A DNA stretch of 64,000 bases from Janthinobacterium fluminis (GCF_028595325.1 NZ_JAQQXR010000007.1:124001-188000), one strand, 5' to 3'; numbered from the stretch's first letter, positions 49,990 through 59,574 are shown. Numbers and translations are program-made. The notes: generated by a model from the letters alone, not told the origin.

Positions 49990-52353
49990 ATGAAGCAAGA
50001 ACAGAAGGGCGCGCCGCAATCCAGATTGGCCCGCCGTCTCAAATTCGCGCTGGGCCTGGCATTGGGCCTGGCGCTGGCCGCCGCGCTGGCCTTGGCTTAC
50101 TGGGTCCGGCAGACCTGGCAGCAACTGCCTGCCGTCGACAGCCTGGCCCAGTACCAGCCGGCCCAGCCGCTGCGCATCTATTCCGCCGAGGGCACGCTGC
50201 TGGCCGAGTACGGCGAGGAGCGCCGCGAGTTCCTGCCGATCGCCCGCATCCCGCTGCTGATGCGGCAGGCGCTGCTGGCCATCGAGGACGCCCGCTTCTA
50301 CGAGCACGGCGCCGTCGATTTCACCGGCCTGCTGCGCGCCGCGCTGGCCAACCTCGTCACCGGCCACCATGCCCAAGGCGCCAGCACCATCACGATGCAG
50401 GTGGCGCGCGATTTTTTCCTGACGCGCGACAAAACGCTGCAGCGCAAGCTCACCGAGATCCTGCTGTCGTACAAGCTGGAGCAGCACTACGGCAAGGACA
50501 AGCTGCTGGAGCTGTATATGAACCAGATTTACCTGGGCGAGCGCGCCTACGGTTTTTCGGCGGCCTCGAACATCTATTTCGACAAGCCGCTGGAAGAGCT
50601 CAGCGTGGCCGAGGCTGCCATGCTGGCCGGCCTGCCGAAGGCGCCGTCGGCCTATAACCCGGTCGCCAACCCGCTGCGGGCGCAGCTGCGCCAGCAGTAC
50701 ATTTTGCAGCGCATGCTGGCGCTCGGCTACATCACGCAGCCGGTCTACGACAAGGCCGTCACGGAAAAGCTGGTGCTCGGCTCCAGCCGCCACCCGTCGG
50801 TGCGGGCGGCCGCCTACACCGTCGAGGAGGTGCGCCAACTGGTGATGCTCAGCTATCCGGACACGGCCTACACCTCGGGCCTGGACGTGACGACGATACG
50901 CATGGCGCCGCAGCTGGCGGCCGACAAATACCTGCGCGCCGGCTTGCTGGACGCGCAGGGCCGGCGCGGCTATCGCGGCCCGGAGGCGGCGCTGGCTCTG
51001 CCGGCCGGCGGCGTGGCGGCGCAGGCGCGCAAGCTGCTGTCGCCGTATCCGGACAGCGGCGAATTGCGCGCGGCCGTCGTCAGCGCCGTCGGCCCCAAGC
51101 ATATCGACGCCGTGCTGCGCGACGGCGCGCCCATCCGCATCGAACGCGTCGATCCGCGCATCGCCGCCAATCTGGACAAGCTGCCGGCCAGCGGCCGGCG
51201 CGCCATCGCCGCCGGCTCCGTGGTGCGCGCCTACCAGGACGGCGGCCAACGCTGGATGCTGGGCCAGTTGCCGGAAATGGAGGGCGCGCTGATTTCGCTC
51301 GACGCGAAAAGCGGCGACATCCTCGCCGTGGCGGGCGGTTTCGATTTTTCGCGCAACCACTACAACCACGCGATGCAGGCTTACCGCCAGCCGGGGTCGA
51401 GCTTCAAGCCCTTCGTGTATTCGGCCGCGCTGGAAAAGGGCTATTTCCCCGGCACCTATGTCGACGACACGCAGCGCCTGCTGCGCCCCAGCGAGACGGG
51501 GGCGCGCCCCTGGCGTCCGCGCAACTACGGCAACAACTACGAGGGTTTCATCACCGTCCGGCGCGGCCTGATGCGCTCGAAGAACATCGTCGCCGTCAGC
51601 CTGATGCAGGCGGCCGGCGCCGGCTACGTGCAGCAGTTCTCGACGCGCTTCGGTTTCGAGGCCGGGCGCAATCCCGCCTCGCTGCCACTGGCGCTGGGCG
51701 CCGGCGCCGTGACGCCGCTGCAGCTGGCGCAGTCGTATGCGGCATTCGCCAATGGCGGCTACCGCCTGGCGCCGAAGCTGATCAAGGAAATCCGCGACCG
51801 CAGCGGCAAGCTGCTGTACCGCGACGCGCCGGCCAAGGACGGCGGCCAGCGCATCATCTCGGCACGCAACGCCTATGTGATGAACAGCATGCTGAAGGAC
51901 GTCGTCAAGGGTGGCACCGGGCGCGGCGCGCTGGCGCTGGGGCGGGCCGACGCGGCCGGCAAGACCGGCACCTCGAACGAGGCATACGACGCCTGGTTCG
52001 CCGGCTACTCCTCCGGCGTGGTGTCGGTGGTGTGGCTGGGCTACGACCAGCCGAAGACGCTGGGCGCGGCCACCGGCGGCTCGCTGGCGCTGCCGATCTG
52101 GAGCCGCTACATGCAGGTGGCCGTCGGCGAGCGCACGGAGCAGGACATCGCCGAGCCGGAGGGCCTGGCCATGGCCGACGGCGACTTCGTCTACGCCGAA
52201 TACCTGGAGCACGACTGCCTGGACGACGGCAACGCCTTCATCCAGAGCAGCCTGAAGTGCGGCGCCGCCCCGGCCGAAGCGGTCCAGCAAGAGCCGAACG
52301 GCGACGCGCAGGAGCGCGAACGCATATTGCAACTATTTTCACCCGAAGAGTAA
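49990..52353 (+). CDS. mrcA: class A penicillin-binding protein (PBP1a-like)
   Basis: 787 residues from the ATG at 49990 (GAGGGG upstream); an earlier in-frame start would add 26 atypical residues. A cytoplasmic N terminus and one membrane segment (17-37) precede a glycosyltransferase domain with the catalytic E99 in IEDARFYEHGAVDF, then QGASTITMQ. The transpeptidase domain has the active serine S470 in SSFK, the SKN motif, and K658-T-G-T. It polymerises and cross-links peptidoglycan. The beta-lactam target residues are intact. It is followed after 10 nt by a TRIC-family gene. Confidence 0.93.
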   Translation: MKQEQKGAPQSRLARRLKFALGLALGLALAAALALAYWVRQTWQQLPAVDSLAQYQPAQPLRIYSAEGTLLAEYGEERREFLPIARIPLLMRQALLAIEDARFYEHGAVDFTGLLRAALANLVTGHHAQGASTITMQVARDFFLTRDKTLQRKLTEILLSYKLEQHYGKDKLLELYMNQIYLGERAYGFSAASNIYFDKPLEELSVAEAAMLAGLPKAPSAYNPVANPLRAQLRQQYILQRMLALGYITQPVYDKAVTEKLVLGSSRHPSVRAAAYTVEEVRQLVMLSYPDTAYTSGLDVTTIRMAPQLAADKYLRAGLLDAQGRRGYRGPEAALALPAGGVAAQARKLLSPYPDSGELRAAVVSAVGPKHIDAVLRDGAPIRIERVDPRIAANLDKLPASGRRAIAAGSVVRAYQDGGQRWMLGQLPEMEGALISLDAKSGDILAVAGGFDFSRNHYNHAMQAYRQPGSSFKPFVYSAALEKGYFPGTYVDDTQRLLRPSETGARPWRPRNYGNNYEGFITVRRGLMRSKNIVAVSLMQAAGAGYVQQFSTRFGFEAGRNPASLPLALGAGAVTPLQLAQSYAAFANGGYRLAPKLIKEIRDRSGKLLYRDAPAKDGGQRIISARNAYVMNSMLKDVVKGGTGRGALALGRADAAGKTGTSNEAYDAWFAGYSSGVVSVVWLGYDQPKTLGAATGGSLALPIWSRYMQVAVGERTEQDIAEPEGLAMADGDFVYAEYLEHDCLDDGNAFIQSSLKCGAAPAEAVQQEPNGDAQERERILQLFSPEE

Positions 52354-52363
52354 AGAGTCAACG

Positions 52364-52987
52364 ATGTTGTTACACACCATATATCTGATCGCCATCGTCG
52401 CCGAAGCCATGTCCGGCGCCATCATGGGCATGCGCCGCGGGATGGACCTGTTCGGCATCTGCATGATAGGCACCGTCACCGCGCTGGGCGGCGGCACGAT
52501 ACGCGACGTGCTGCTGGGGCACTATCCGCTGGGCTGGATCGCCCACCCCGAGTACCTGCTGTTTACGATAGGCGCGGCCATCGTGACGGCGATGGTGGCG
52601 CGCCATCTGCATCACCTGCGCACCGTGTTCCTGCTGGTCGACGGCCTCGGCCTGGTGGCGTTCTGCGTGATCGGTTGCGACATCGCCCGCGCCGGCGGCA
52701 TGCACCCGGCCATCGTCGTGCTGGCCGGCGTCATCACCGGGGTGTTCGGCGGCCTGCTGCGCGACGTCCTGTGCAACCAGATTCCGCTGGTGCTGCAGCG
52801 CGAGCTGTACGCCACCGTCGCGCTGTTCACCGGCGCGCTGTACGTCGGCCTGCTGTGGCTGAAGACCGAGCCGGCGCTGGCCGTGCTGGTATCGATCGGC
52901 GCCGGCCTGGCGTTCCGCCTGCTGGCGATGCGCTTCCACTGGCAGTTGCCGAACTTCGACGCCGAGCGCATCCGCGGTTTCGAGTGA
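52364..52987 (+). CDS. TRIC-type trimeric cation channel family protein (UPF0126)
   Basis: 207 residues with seven hydrophobic segments arranged as two repeats of three plus one. Each repeat holds the Gly-rich signature with an Arg-Asp pair: LGGGTIRDVLLG (42-53 region) and FGGLLRDVL. Prokaryotic TRIC proteins form trimeric K+ permeable channels. It starts 10 nt after the PBP gene and so is probably co-transcribed, though no functional link is evident. Confidence 0.88.
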   Translation: MLLHTIYLIAIVAEAMSGAIMGMRRGMDLFGICMIGTVTALGGGTIRDVLLGHYPLGWIAHPEYLLFTIGAAIVTAMVARHLHHLRTVFLLVDGLGLVAFCVIGCDIARAGGMHPAIVVLAGVITGVFGGLLRDVLCNQIPLVLQRELYATVALFTGALYVGLLWLKTEPALAVLVSIGAGLAFRLLAMRFHWQLPNFDAERIRGFE

Positions 52988-52994
52988 AAGGCTG

Positions 52995-54449
52995 CTAGAT
53001 GCCGCCCATGCAGATGTATTTGACGACCAGATAGTCCTCGATGCCGTACTTCGAGCCTTCGCGCCCCAGGCCGGACTGCTTGACGCCGCCGAACGGCGCG
53101 ATCTCGTTCGAGATCAGGCCGCTATTGACGCCGACCATGCCGCTTTCCAGGCCCTCGGCGATGCGCCAGATGCGGCCGATATCGCGCGAATAGAAGTAGG
53201 CGGCCAGGCCGAATTCCGTGTCGTTGGCCAGCGCCAGCACCTCGTCGTCGGTGGAGAAGCGGAACAGCGGCGCCAGCGGGCCGAAGGTTTCCTCGCGCGC
53301 CACCAGCATGTCGCTGGTGACGTCGGCGATGACGGTCGGCTCGAAGAAGCTGTGGCCGAGCGCGTGGCGCTTGCCGCCGGCCAGAAGGCGGGCGCCCTTC
53401 GCCAGCGCGTCGGCGATGTGCTGCTCGACCTTCTCGACGGCCTTGTCCTCGATCAGCGGGCCTTGCGTGACGCCCGGCTCCTGGCCGTTGCCGACCTTCA
53501 GCCCGGCGACGGCCGCCACCAGTTTCGCGGCGAAAGCCTCGTAGACGCCGTCCTGCACGTAGAGGCGGTTGGCGCACACGCAGGTCTGGCCGGCGTTGCG
53601 GTATTTCGACGCCAGCGCGCCCTCGACGGCGGCGTCCAGGTCGGCGTCGTCGAAGACGATGAAGGGCGCGTTGCCGCCCAGTTCCAGCGACAGTTTCTTG
53701 AGCGTCGGCGCGCACTGCTCCATCAGGATGCGGCCGACCTGGGTCGAGCCGGTGAAGGTCAGCTTGCGCACGGCCGGATTGCCGGTCATCTCGGCGCCGA
53801 TCGCGCGCGCGTTGCCGGTGACGACGCTGAACACGCCGGCCGGCATGCCGGCGCGCTCGGCCAGCACGGCCAGCGCCAGCGCGGAAAACGGCGTCAGCTC
53901 GGCCGGCTTGACGACCATCGGGCAGCCGGCCGCCAGCGCCGGGCCGACCTTGCGGGTGATCATCGCGGCCGGGAAATTCCACGGCGTGATCGCGGCGCAC
54001 ACGCCGATCGGCTCCTTGGTGACGACGATGCGCCGGTCCGGCCACGGCGACGGCATGGTGTCCCCGTAGATGCGCTTGCCCTCTTCGGCGAACCATTCGA
54101 TGAAGGAGGCGGCGTAGACGATCTCGCCCTTCGCCTCGGCCAGCGGCTTGCCCTGCTCGGCCGTCATGATCAGCGCCAGGTCGTCGGCGTTCTCCAGCAT
54201 CAGGTCGTGCCATTTGCGCAGGATGGCGGCGCGCTCCTTGGCCGATTTTTTGCGCCATGCGGGCCAGGCCGCGCCGGCCGCGGCGATCGCGCGGCGCGTC
54301 TCGTCCGCGCCCATCGTCGGGATGCTGCCCAGCGTCTCGCCGGTGGCTGGGTTCTTCACTTCGGTGCGCTCGCCGCTGTCGGCGTTGAGCCATTGGCCGT
54401 CGATATAGCCTTGTTGGCACAGCAGGGATGGGTCTTTCAAATTCAGCAT
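52995..54449 (-). CDS. gabD: NAD(P)-dependent succinate-semialdehyde dehydrogenase
   Basis: 484 residues from the ATG at 54449, the GabD length; an upstream extension is not credible. The family motifs are PWNFPAAMITRK, the catalytic Glu in LELGGNAP, and the catalytic Cys in NAGQTCVCANR; the start QQGYIDGQWLNADSGERTEV is also GabD-like. It oxidises succinate semialdehyde to succinate in GABA degradation. No gabT lies next to it, but a MocR-type (GabR-like) regulator is found at the right end of the window. Confidence 0.93.
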   Translation of the reverse strand: MLNLKDPSLLCQQGYIDGQWLNADSGERTEVKNPATGETLGSIPTMGADETRRAIAAAGAAWPAWRKKSAKERAAILRKWHDLMLENADDLALIMTAEQGKPLAEAKGEIVYAASFIEWFAEEGKRIYGDTMPSPWPDRRIVVTKEPIGVCAAITPWNFPAAMITRKVGPALAAGCPMVVKPAELTPFSALALAVLAERAGMPAGVFSVVTGNARAIGAEMTGNPAVRKLTFTGSTQVGRILMEQCAPTLKKLSLELGGNAPFIVFDDADLDAAVEGALASKYRNAGQTCVCANRLYVQDGVYEAFAAKLVAAVAGLKVGNGQEPGVTQGPLIEDKAVEKVEQHIADALAKGARLLAGGKRHALGHSFFEPTVIADVTSDMLVAREETFGPLAPLFRFSTDDEVLALANDTEFGLAAYFYSRDIGRIWRIAEGLESGMVGVNSGLISNEIAPFGGVKQSGLGREGSKYGIEDYLVVKYICMGGI

Positions 54450-54734
54450 GTCTGTGTCTTTCAAATAGTGGTGGCGCTGCCGCGCGGCGCCGCGTCCAGG
54501 ATCGCCGGCGCCTCGCCTATTGCCGGCGGGAACAGGAAGCGGATCGCGTTGCGTACACGCCGCAAGCCAGTAATAGTAGACCTTTTTGCGGCGCGGCGTC
54601 CCGCACCCGCCTGGCGCCGGCGAAAACAATTCCTCCGGGTTTAACCCCTTTTCCTATCGGACTGCGTTTAACTCATCAACGCCGCCACATCGGTGCGCGG
54701 CACGACGCAGCATTTGCAGAAGGAGCAGCCCACC

Positions 54735-56663
54735 ATGACGACATCCATCGCCGCCGGCATCGCGCTGGCGCTGGCCGCCGCACTGTCCGGCCACGCGGCC
54801 GCGGCCGACCCGGCCCCGAAAAAGACGCTGAGCGCCTTCGCCAGCGACGCCGCCGTGCGCGACTTCATCAAGCGCTACGGCGACGCGCAGCGCGCCATCC
54901 AGCAACGCCACCGCGCCAGCAAGATGGAAGAGGCGGCCGGCGCGCCGATGCCGATGTATGCGCCGTCCGTCGCCGCAAACATGGCGCCGTCGCCGCAGGG
55001 CGCGCTGGCCGCGCCGGCCGGCCCGGCCGCCGACTCCGTCACCAACACCCAGACGGCCGGCGTCGACGAGGGCGGCATCGTCAAGGTGCACGGCAAGCAC
55101 CTCGTCATGCTGCGCCGCGGCCGCCTGTTCACCGTGAACGTCGGACAGGGCCAGCTCAAGCCGGTGGCGGCGCTGGACGCCTTCGCGCCCGGCACCGACC
55201 CGGCCGCCAGCTGGTACGACGAAATGCTGATCTCCGGCGACACCGTCGCCGTCATCGGCTACAACTACCAGCGCGGCGGCACCGAAATCGGCCTGTTCGA
55301 CATCGACGCGGCCGGCGCGCTCAACTACCGCGCCACCTACCACATGCGCAGCAACGACTACTACTCGTCGCGTAACTACGCCAGCCGGCAGATCGGCAGC
55401 AAGCTGGTGTTCTACACGCCGCTGCGCATCAATCCGTGGCAGCACGACCCCCTCGACGCCTTCCCGGCGCTGCGCCGCTGGCAGCCGCAGGCGACGCCGG
55501 CGGACTTCAAGCGCATCGCCCCGGCCACGCGCATTTACCGCACCGACGAGCCGGTCGAAACGACCGGCGGCCTGGCGCTGCACACGGTGACGGTGTGCGA
55601 CCTGGCCCAACGGGACATGACATGCCAGGCCAGCGCCGTGCTGGGTCCGCGCGGCCGCGTCTTCTACGTCTCGGGCGAGTCGGTGTATGTGTGGACGACG
55701 CCGGTGACGCGTGCCTACGGCCCGGAGCCGCGCCCGTCCGGCCTGTTCCGCATTCCGCTCGACGGCAGCGCCCCGAGCGCGCTGAAGGTGGCCGGCGCGC
55801 CCGTCGACCAGTTCTCCTTCCTGGAAAGCGGCGACGGCCATTTGAACGTGCTGGTGCGCGCCGGCGGCAGCGGCGACGGCATGTGGTCGGCCGAACGCGG
55901 CGGCGGCGACCTGGCGCTGCTGCGGGTGCCGCTGGGCCTGTTCTCGGACGGCCGCGACAGCGCGCCCGCCGCCAACTACAAGGCCCTGCCCAGCCCCGGT
56001 GGCTACAACCAGCAAAACCGCTTCGTCGGCGCCTATCTGCTGTACGGCAGCGCGACGCCGCAGCGCCCGGACGCGGCCTGGCCGCGCCAGCCGCTGTACG
56101 CGGTGCGCTGGGGCGACGCCAGCGGCGCGCAAACGCTGGCGCTGCCGCACGCCGTCGAGCGCATCGAAGCGATGGGCGGCAACGCCGTCGTCATCGGCGC
56201 GGCCGGCAAGGATCTGCACTTCAGCAGCGTCAGCCTGGACCGCGAGGCGGCCGTCGCCTACCGTTACATCCGCGCCGACGCGGCGCAGGGCGAGTCGCGC
56301 AGCCACGGCTTCTTCTACAAACCCATGCGCGCCGACGAGGGCGTGATCGGCCTGCCGGTGCTGCAGGCCGGCGTGGATGGCCCGCAACGGGGCCGCGCGC
56401 CGGCCGCGTCCGTGCTGTACCTGCAAAACAGCGCGCTCAAGCTCGATGAACTGGGATCGCTGCAGGCGCAGCCGGGCGCCCAGGCCGACGACGGCTGCCG
56501 CGCCTCCTGCGTCGACTGGTACGGCAACGCCCGGCCGCTGTTCCTGGCCGGGCGCGTGTTTGCCCTGATGGGCTACGAACTGGTGGAGGGCAAGGTGCAG
56601 GGCGGGCGCATGCAGGAAGTGCGCCGCGTCAGCTACGCGCCGCCGCCGCGCGTGCCGCGCTGA
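54735..56663 (+). CDS. secreted beta-propeller domain protein
   Basis: 642 residues from the ATG at 54735 (AAGGAG upstream). A signal peptide (about 1-24) precedes a short helical stretch and then the beta-propeller family that opens TNTQTAGVDEGGIVKVHGKH, also seen in archaeal and bacterial secreted propellers. Four cysteines near the C terminus (CRASC and others) may form disulfides. The stop is 1 nt before a possible start of the ECF sigma gene, so the three genes at 54735-58079 likely form one unit, in which the propeller protein could be the target or a sensor of the sigma system. Confidence 0.8.
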   Translation: MTTSIAAGIALALAAALSGHAAAADPAPKKTLSAFASDAAVRDFIKRYGDAQRAIQQRHRASKMEEAAGAPMPMYAPSVAANMAPSPQGALAAPAGPAADSVTNTQTAGVDEGGIVKVHGKHLVMLRRGRLFTVNVGQGQLKPVAALDAFAPGTDPAASWYDEMLISGDTVAVIGYNYQRGGTEIGLFDIDAAGALNYRATYHMRSNDYYSSRNYASRQIGSKLVFYTPLRINPWQHDPLDAFPALRRWQPQATPADFKRIAPATRIYRTDEPVETTGGLALHTVTVCDLAQRDMTCQASAVLGPRGRVFYVSGESVYVWTTPVTRAYGPEPRPSGLFRIPLDGSAPSALKVAGAPVDQFSFLESGDGHLNVLVRAGGSGDGMWSAERGGGDLALLRVPLGLFSDGRDSAPAANYKALPSPGGYNQQNRFVGAYLLYGSATPQRPDAAWPRQPLYAVRWGDASGAQTLALPHAVERIEAMGGNAVVIGAAGKDLHFSSVSLDREAAVAYRYIRADAAQGESRSHGFFYKPMRADEGVIGLPVLQAGVDGPQRGRAPAASVLYLQNSALKLDELGSLQAQPGAQADDGCRASCVDWYGNARPLFLAGRVFALMGYELVEGKVQGGRMQEVRRVSYAPPPRVPR

Positions 56664-56721
56664 CATGGCGGCAGGCGTGCCCGCATTGTCGCAGCCGGCC
56701 ATCCCGGTTACACTGCCCGGC

Positions 56722-57315
56722 ATGCCTGCCCCCCTATCGGATGAAGACTTGATGCTCAGCTACCGCGCCGGCGACCTGCCCGCGTTCAGGGAACTGTACC
56801 GTCGCCACAGCCTCGGCCTGTACCGCTTCATCGCCTGGCGCTGCCCGCGCCAGGCCTGGGTCGACGAGATCGTGCAGGACGCCTGGGCCAGCCTGCACGC
56901 GGCGCGCGCCGGTTACCAGCCGCAGGCGGCGTTCCGCACCTATCTGTACCAGATCGCCCGCCACCGCCTGATCGACATCCTGCGGCAGCGGGAAGCCTTG
57001 CCGGCCGCCGACCTGCCGGCGCCGGACGGCCAGGCCGAGTTCGAGCGCCTGGCCGACGCCGCGCACGAGGGCGCGTCGCCGGAGGCGTCGCTGGAGCAGA
57101 AGCAGCGCCACGCGCTGCTGCACGCGGCCATCCGCGCGCTGCCGGGCGAACAGCGCGAGGCGCTGGTGCTGCAGCAGTTCAGCGGCATGAGCATCGAGGA
57201 AATCGGCGTCGTCACGGCGGCCTCGGCGGAGACGGTCAAAAGCCGGCTGCGCTACGCCATGCAAAAGCTGCGCGCGCGCCTGCAGAATCTGGCCGGGGAG
57301 GGAGCGTCCGCATGA
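56722..57315 (+). CDS. ECF-type RNA polymerase sigma factor
   Basis: 197 residues from the ATG at 56722 (MPAPLSDEDLMLSYRAGD, where relatives begin); an ATG at 56665, only 1 nt after the propeller gene stop, would add 19 residues and cannot be ruled out. Region 2 has FRELYRRHSLGLYRFI and DEIVQDAWASLHAAR; region 4 has LVLQQFSGMSIEEIGVVTAASAETVKSRLRYA with the recognition helix AETVKSRL. The anti-sigma candidate is encoded next with an ATGA overlap. The signal is unknown. Confidence 0.9.
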   Translation: MPAPLSDEDLMLSYRAGDLPAFRELYRRHSLGLYRFIAWRCPRQAWVDEIVQDAWASLHAARAGYQPQAAFRTYLYQIARHRLIDILRQREALPAADLPAPDGQAEFERLADAAHEGASPEASLEQKQRHALLHAAIRALPGEQREALVLQQFSGMSIEEIGVVTAASAETVKSRLRYAMQKLRARLQNLAGEGASA

Positions 57316-58079
57316 GCGCCAATGAGATCGACAACAACGACGACGCCGGGCTGGCGGCGCTGCTGCGCACGCTGCCGCAGGCGGGGCCGTCGGCCGAGCT
57401 GGATGCGGCCATCCTGGCCGACGCCGAAGCGGCCTTGCGCGCCGGCGCCGCGCCAGCCATGCCGGCGGCGGCCAACGATGCGGCGATGCCGCAGGCGGGG
57501 CGCCGGCGCATGCCGGGATGGTTGTCGCGCTGGAAGGTGCCGCTCGCCCTCGCCGCCAGTGTGGTGGTGACGGTGAACATGGTCGGCCCGGCTTGGTTCA
57601 CGTCGGCGCCGCAGGAATTCCCGGCGCCGGCGCCCGCGCCGCAGCCCGCTCTGCCGGAGCCGGCGGCCGTAGCCGCCAGCGAGGCGGCCGCGCCTGCGCC
57701 GTTAGCCAATGTCGCAACGTCCTCGCCTGTGGCCCGACGCCGCGCCGCGCCCGAAGCGGCGCCGGTCGCCGCGGCGCCCGAGGCGGAGGCGGAGGCGCTC
57801 TCCGGGCGGCTGGTCGCCGCGCCGGCGCCGGCACCGCAATACTCGGAAAGAAGCGGACGCATGGCGGCGCCGTTGGCGAAAATGGCGCCGGCCGGTAATG
57901 CGCAAACAGAGGAAGCCGCGCCGGAGGCGCCGCAAACATGGTTGCTGAAAATCGAGCGCCTGCTCAAGGCAGGCATGCAAAAAGATGCCTTGGACGAGTG
58001 GCGCGCATTTCGGCTGGCGTATCCGGACTACGCGGTGCCGAAGGAACTCAGCGAGCGGATCGACGCCTTACAACCTTAG
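57312..58079 (+). CDS. probable anti-sigma factor with one TM segment
   Basis: 255 residues overlapping the sigma gene by ATGA. An N-terminal cytoplasmic part of ~70 residues, one membrane span (about 75-95, VPLALAASVVVTVNMVG), a long Pro/Ala-rich periplasmic linker (105-215), and a conserved-looking C-terminal helical domain with WLLKIERLLKAGMQKDALDEW. The C-terminal unit resembles that of other anti-sigma proteins encoded after propeller/ECF pairs. The N-terminal part lacks a zinc-binding HxxxCxxC motif. Role inferred from coupling and topology. Confidence 0.75.
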   Translation: MSANEIDNNDDAGLAALLRTLPQAGPSAELDAAILADAEAALRAGAAPAMPAAANDAAMPQAGRRRMPGWLSRWKVPLALAASVVVTVNMVGPAWFTSAPQEFPAPAPAPQPALPEPAAVAASEAAAPAPLANVATSSPVARRRAAPEAAPVAAAPEAEAEALSGRLVAAPAPAPQYSERSGRMAAPLAKMAPAGNAQTEEAAPEAPQTWLLKIERLLKAGMQKDALDEWRAFRLAYPDYAVPKELSERIDALQP

Positions 58080-58150
58080 CCAGGCGGATGATCGATCCGC
58101 TGCCCTTGGTGTGGCTGGCCTATATCGTTTGCAATACACAATACAACAGC

Positions 58151-58867
58151 TTACCGCTGCGCCCCCATCTGGTAGCCATGAGCGAAGCGCTGCATGGCCC
58201 GGAAATACAAATCCTTGAACTTGACGTCCGCCATCTGCCTTTGCTGCGGCGTCAGCGCGCCGAGCGCCTGCCGGCCCAGTTCGGACGCCTGCGGGTCGTT
58301 CAATTTTTCCGCCAGCAGCGCCCAGGCGTAGGCGTCGACCGGCTTGCCTTCATCCAGGTATTTTTGCGCAAGGATCACCGCGACATGATTGTGGCCGGCA
58401 AGGGTAGCGTCTTCGAGGTACTGTTTGCCGATCTGCTGCGGGGAGGCGTCGGTCCGGTAGCCCGGTTCGCGCGCGAGCGTGTCGCTCTCCGAGTAATACC
58501 GCTCGCCCAACTGCAACATGGCGTAGATGTCGCCCTTTTCCACCAGGGCGGCGAGCGTTTTCACGCCCATTTGTTCGTAATCCGGCGGCGTTGCGTAGCC
58601 CAGCGTCTCCATTTTTTTGCGGCGCTGCTGGCGCTGCAGCGCCGGGTCCTCCTCTTGCGCCGGGGCGCCCCGGCCGAACGGCGACAGCGCCGACGACAGC
58701 GGTGCCGGCCCGGCCGTGCCGGCCAGCGGGACGCTGGCTGGCACGGCCGGGGCGAGCGGGCTTGTCCGCTCCGCCGCCTCGTCCCCGGTCGCGAAGAGCG
58801 CGTGCAGCGCAACGGCGCCGGCCAATACTGCAATGGCTGACAGTATCGTCAAGTGAGTTCTCGTCAT
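58151..58867 (-). CDS. membrane-anchored Sel1/TPR-like repeat protein
   Basis: 238 residues from the ATG at 58867; an ATG at 58888 is an alternative. An N-terminal signal or anchor helix (about 4-25, LTILSAIAVLAGAVALHALF) is followed by a Pro/Ala-rich linker and a helical region with Sel1-like repeats (AMLQLGERYYSES, IGKQYLEDATLAGHNHVAVILAQKYLDEG, AYAWALLAEKLND). Such repeats mediate protein contacts in the periplasm. It converges on the anti-sigma gene and follows the lectin gene on the same strand after 113 nt. Confidence 0.72.
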   Translation of the reverse strand: MTRTHLTILSAIAVLAGAVALHALFATGDEAAERTSPLAPAVPASVPLAGTAGPAPLSSALSPFGRGAPAQEEDPALQRQQRRKKMETLGYATPPDYEQMGVKTLAALVEKGDIYAMLQLGERYYSESDTLAREPGYRTDASPQQIGKQYLEDATLAGHNHVAVILAQKYLDEGKPVDAYAWALLAEKLNDPQASELGRQALGALTPQQRQMADVKFKDLYFRAMQRFAHGYQMGAQR

Positions 58868-58980
58868 ATCGTTGGTCTTGCACCTCATTGCGATGGATCG
58901 GGGATGCCTGTCGTGTGAATCGATCATGCGGCGGCGCGGCCGGACCGCTGCAAGGGCCGGCCGCCGCCGCGAACATGCGT

Positions 58981-59574
58981 TTAGCGGGGAGGAACGTAGG
59001 GGCAGTAGCCCAATTGTGCCGGGAACGCCTTGATGCGGGCCTCGGAGTAGTCGCAGGCCATGATGCCGCCCTGGAATTGGTAGGTCGTGCCCGGGTTCAT
59101 GCAGGTGGCATAGTACGACGGGTAGTTGCCGTTGTAGCATGGACCGGGAATGGGTACAGTAGGCGCGTCGGGGTCAATCGTGGAGTACCACAGGATTTTT
59201 TTGTTCGCGTCCATCACGTAGGCCGGGCCGTTGTCGGCCACGGCCAGTTTGAAGTTGGCGTTATCGGCATGGCCGCCGGTCTGGGAGTTCCAGACCGCCA
59301 CGTTGGCGCTGTTGTACTGGACGAAATTGCCGTCGTGTTGGATCACGGCCATGGTGCCGTTGGCGTACGACGCCCATATCGGTTTCATGTCTGTCTTGCG
59401 GTAGACGACGAGGTTGCCGTCGCCCTGCTGGATCAGGAAGTACTTGCCATTGTCGGATTCGAGCGTTTGGCCGATTTGCAGCGCTTGGCCTGCCAACATT
59501 TCCTTGGCATGGGCGCCTGCCGCGCTCAATGCCAGCAGAGCGCTGCATATCAGTTTCATGGTATGTGTTTTCAT
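58981..59574 (-). CDS. secreted bulb-type (GNA-like) mannose-binding lectin
   Basis: 197 residues. A signal peptide (about 1-23, GAHA-K) precedes one beta-prism II lectin domain of ~110 residues with two complete mannose-binding motifs QxDxNxVxY: Q50-D52-N54-V56-Y58 and Q79-D81-N83-V85-Y87. A C-terminal ~65-residue part has four cysteines (CYNG, CMNPG, CDYSE, CPYV) and is unrecognised. Relatives include plant GNA lectins and the LlpA lectin-like bacteriocins, which have two such domains; this protein has one plus a Cys-rich tail. Function (adhesion, antagonism) unknown. Confidence 0.82.
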   Translation of the reverse strand: MKTHTMKLICSALLALSAAGAHAKEMLAGQALQIGQTLESDNGKYFLIQQGDGNLVVYRKTDMKPIWASYANGTMAVIQHDGNFVQYNSANVAVWNSQTGGHADNANFKLAVADNGPAYVMDANKKILWYSTIDPDAPTVPIPGPCYNGNYPSYYATCMNPGTTYQFQGGIMACDYSEARIKAFPAQLGYCPYVPPR

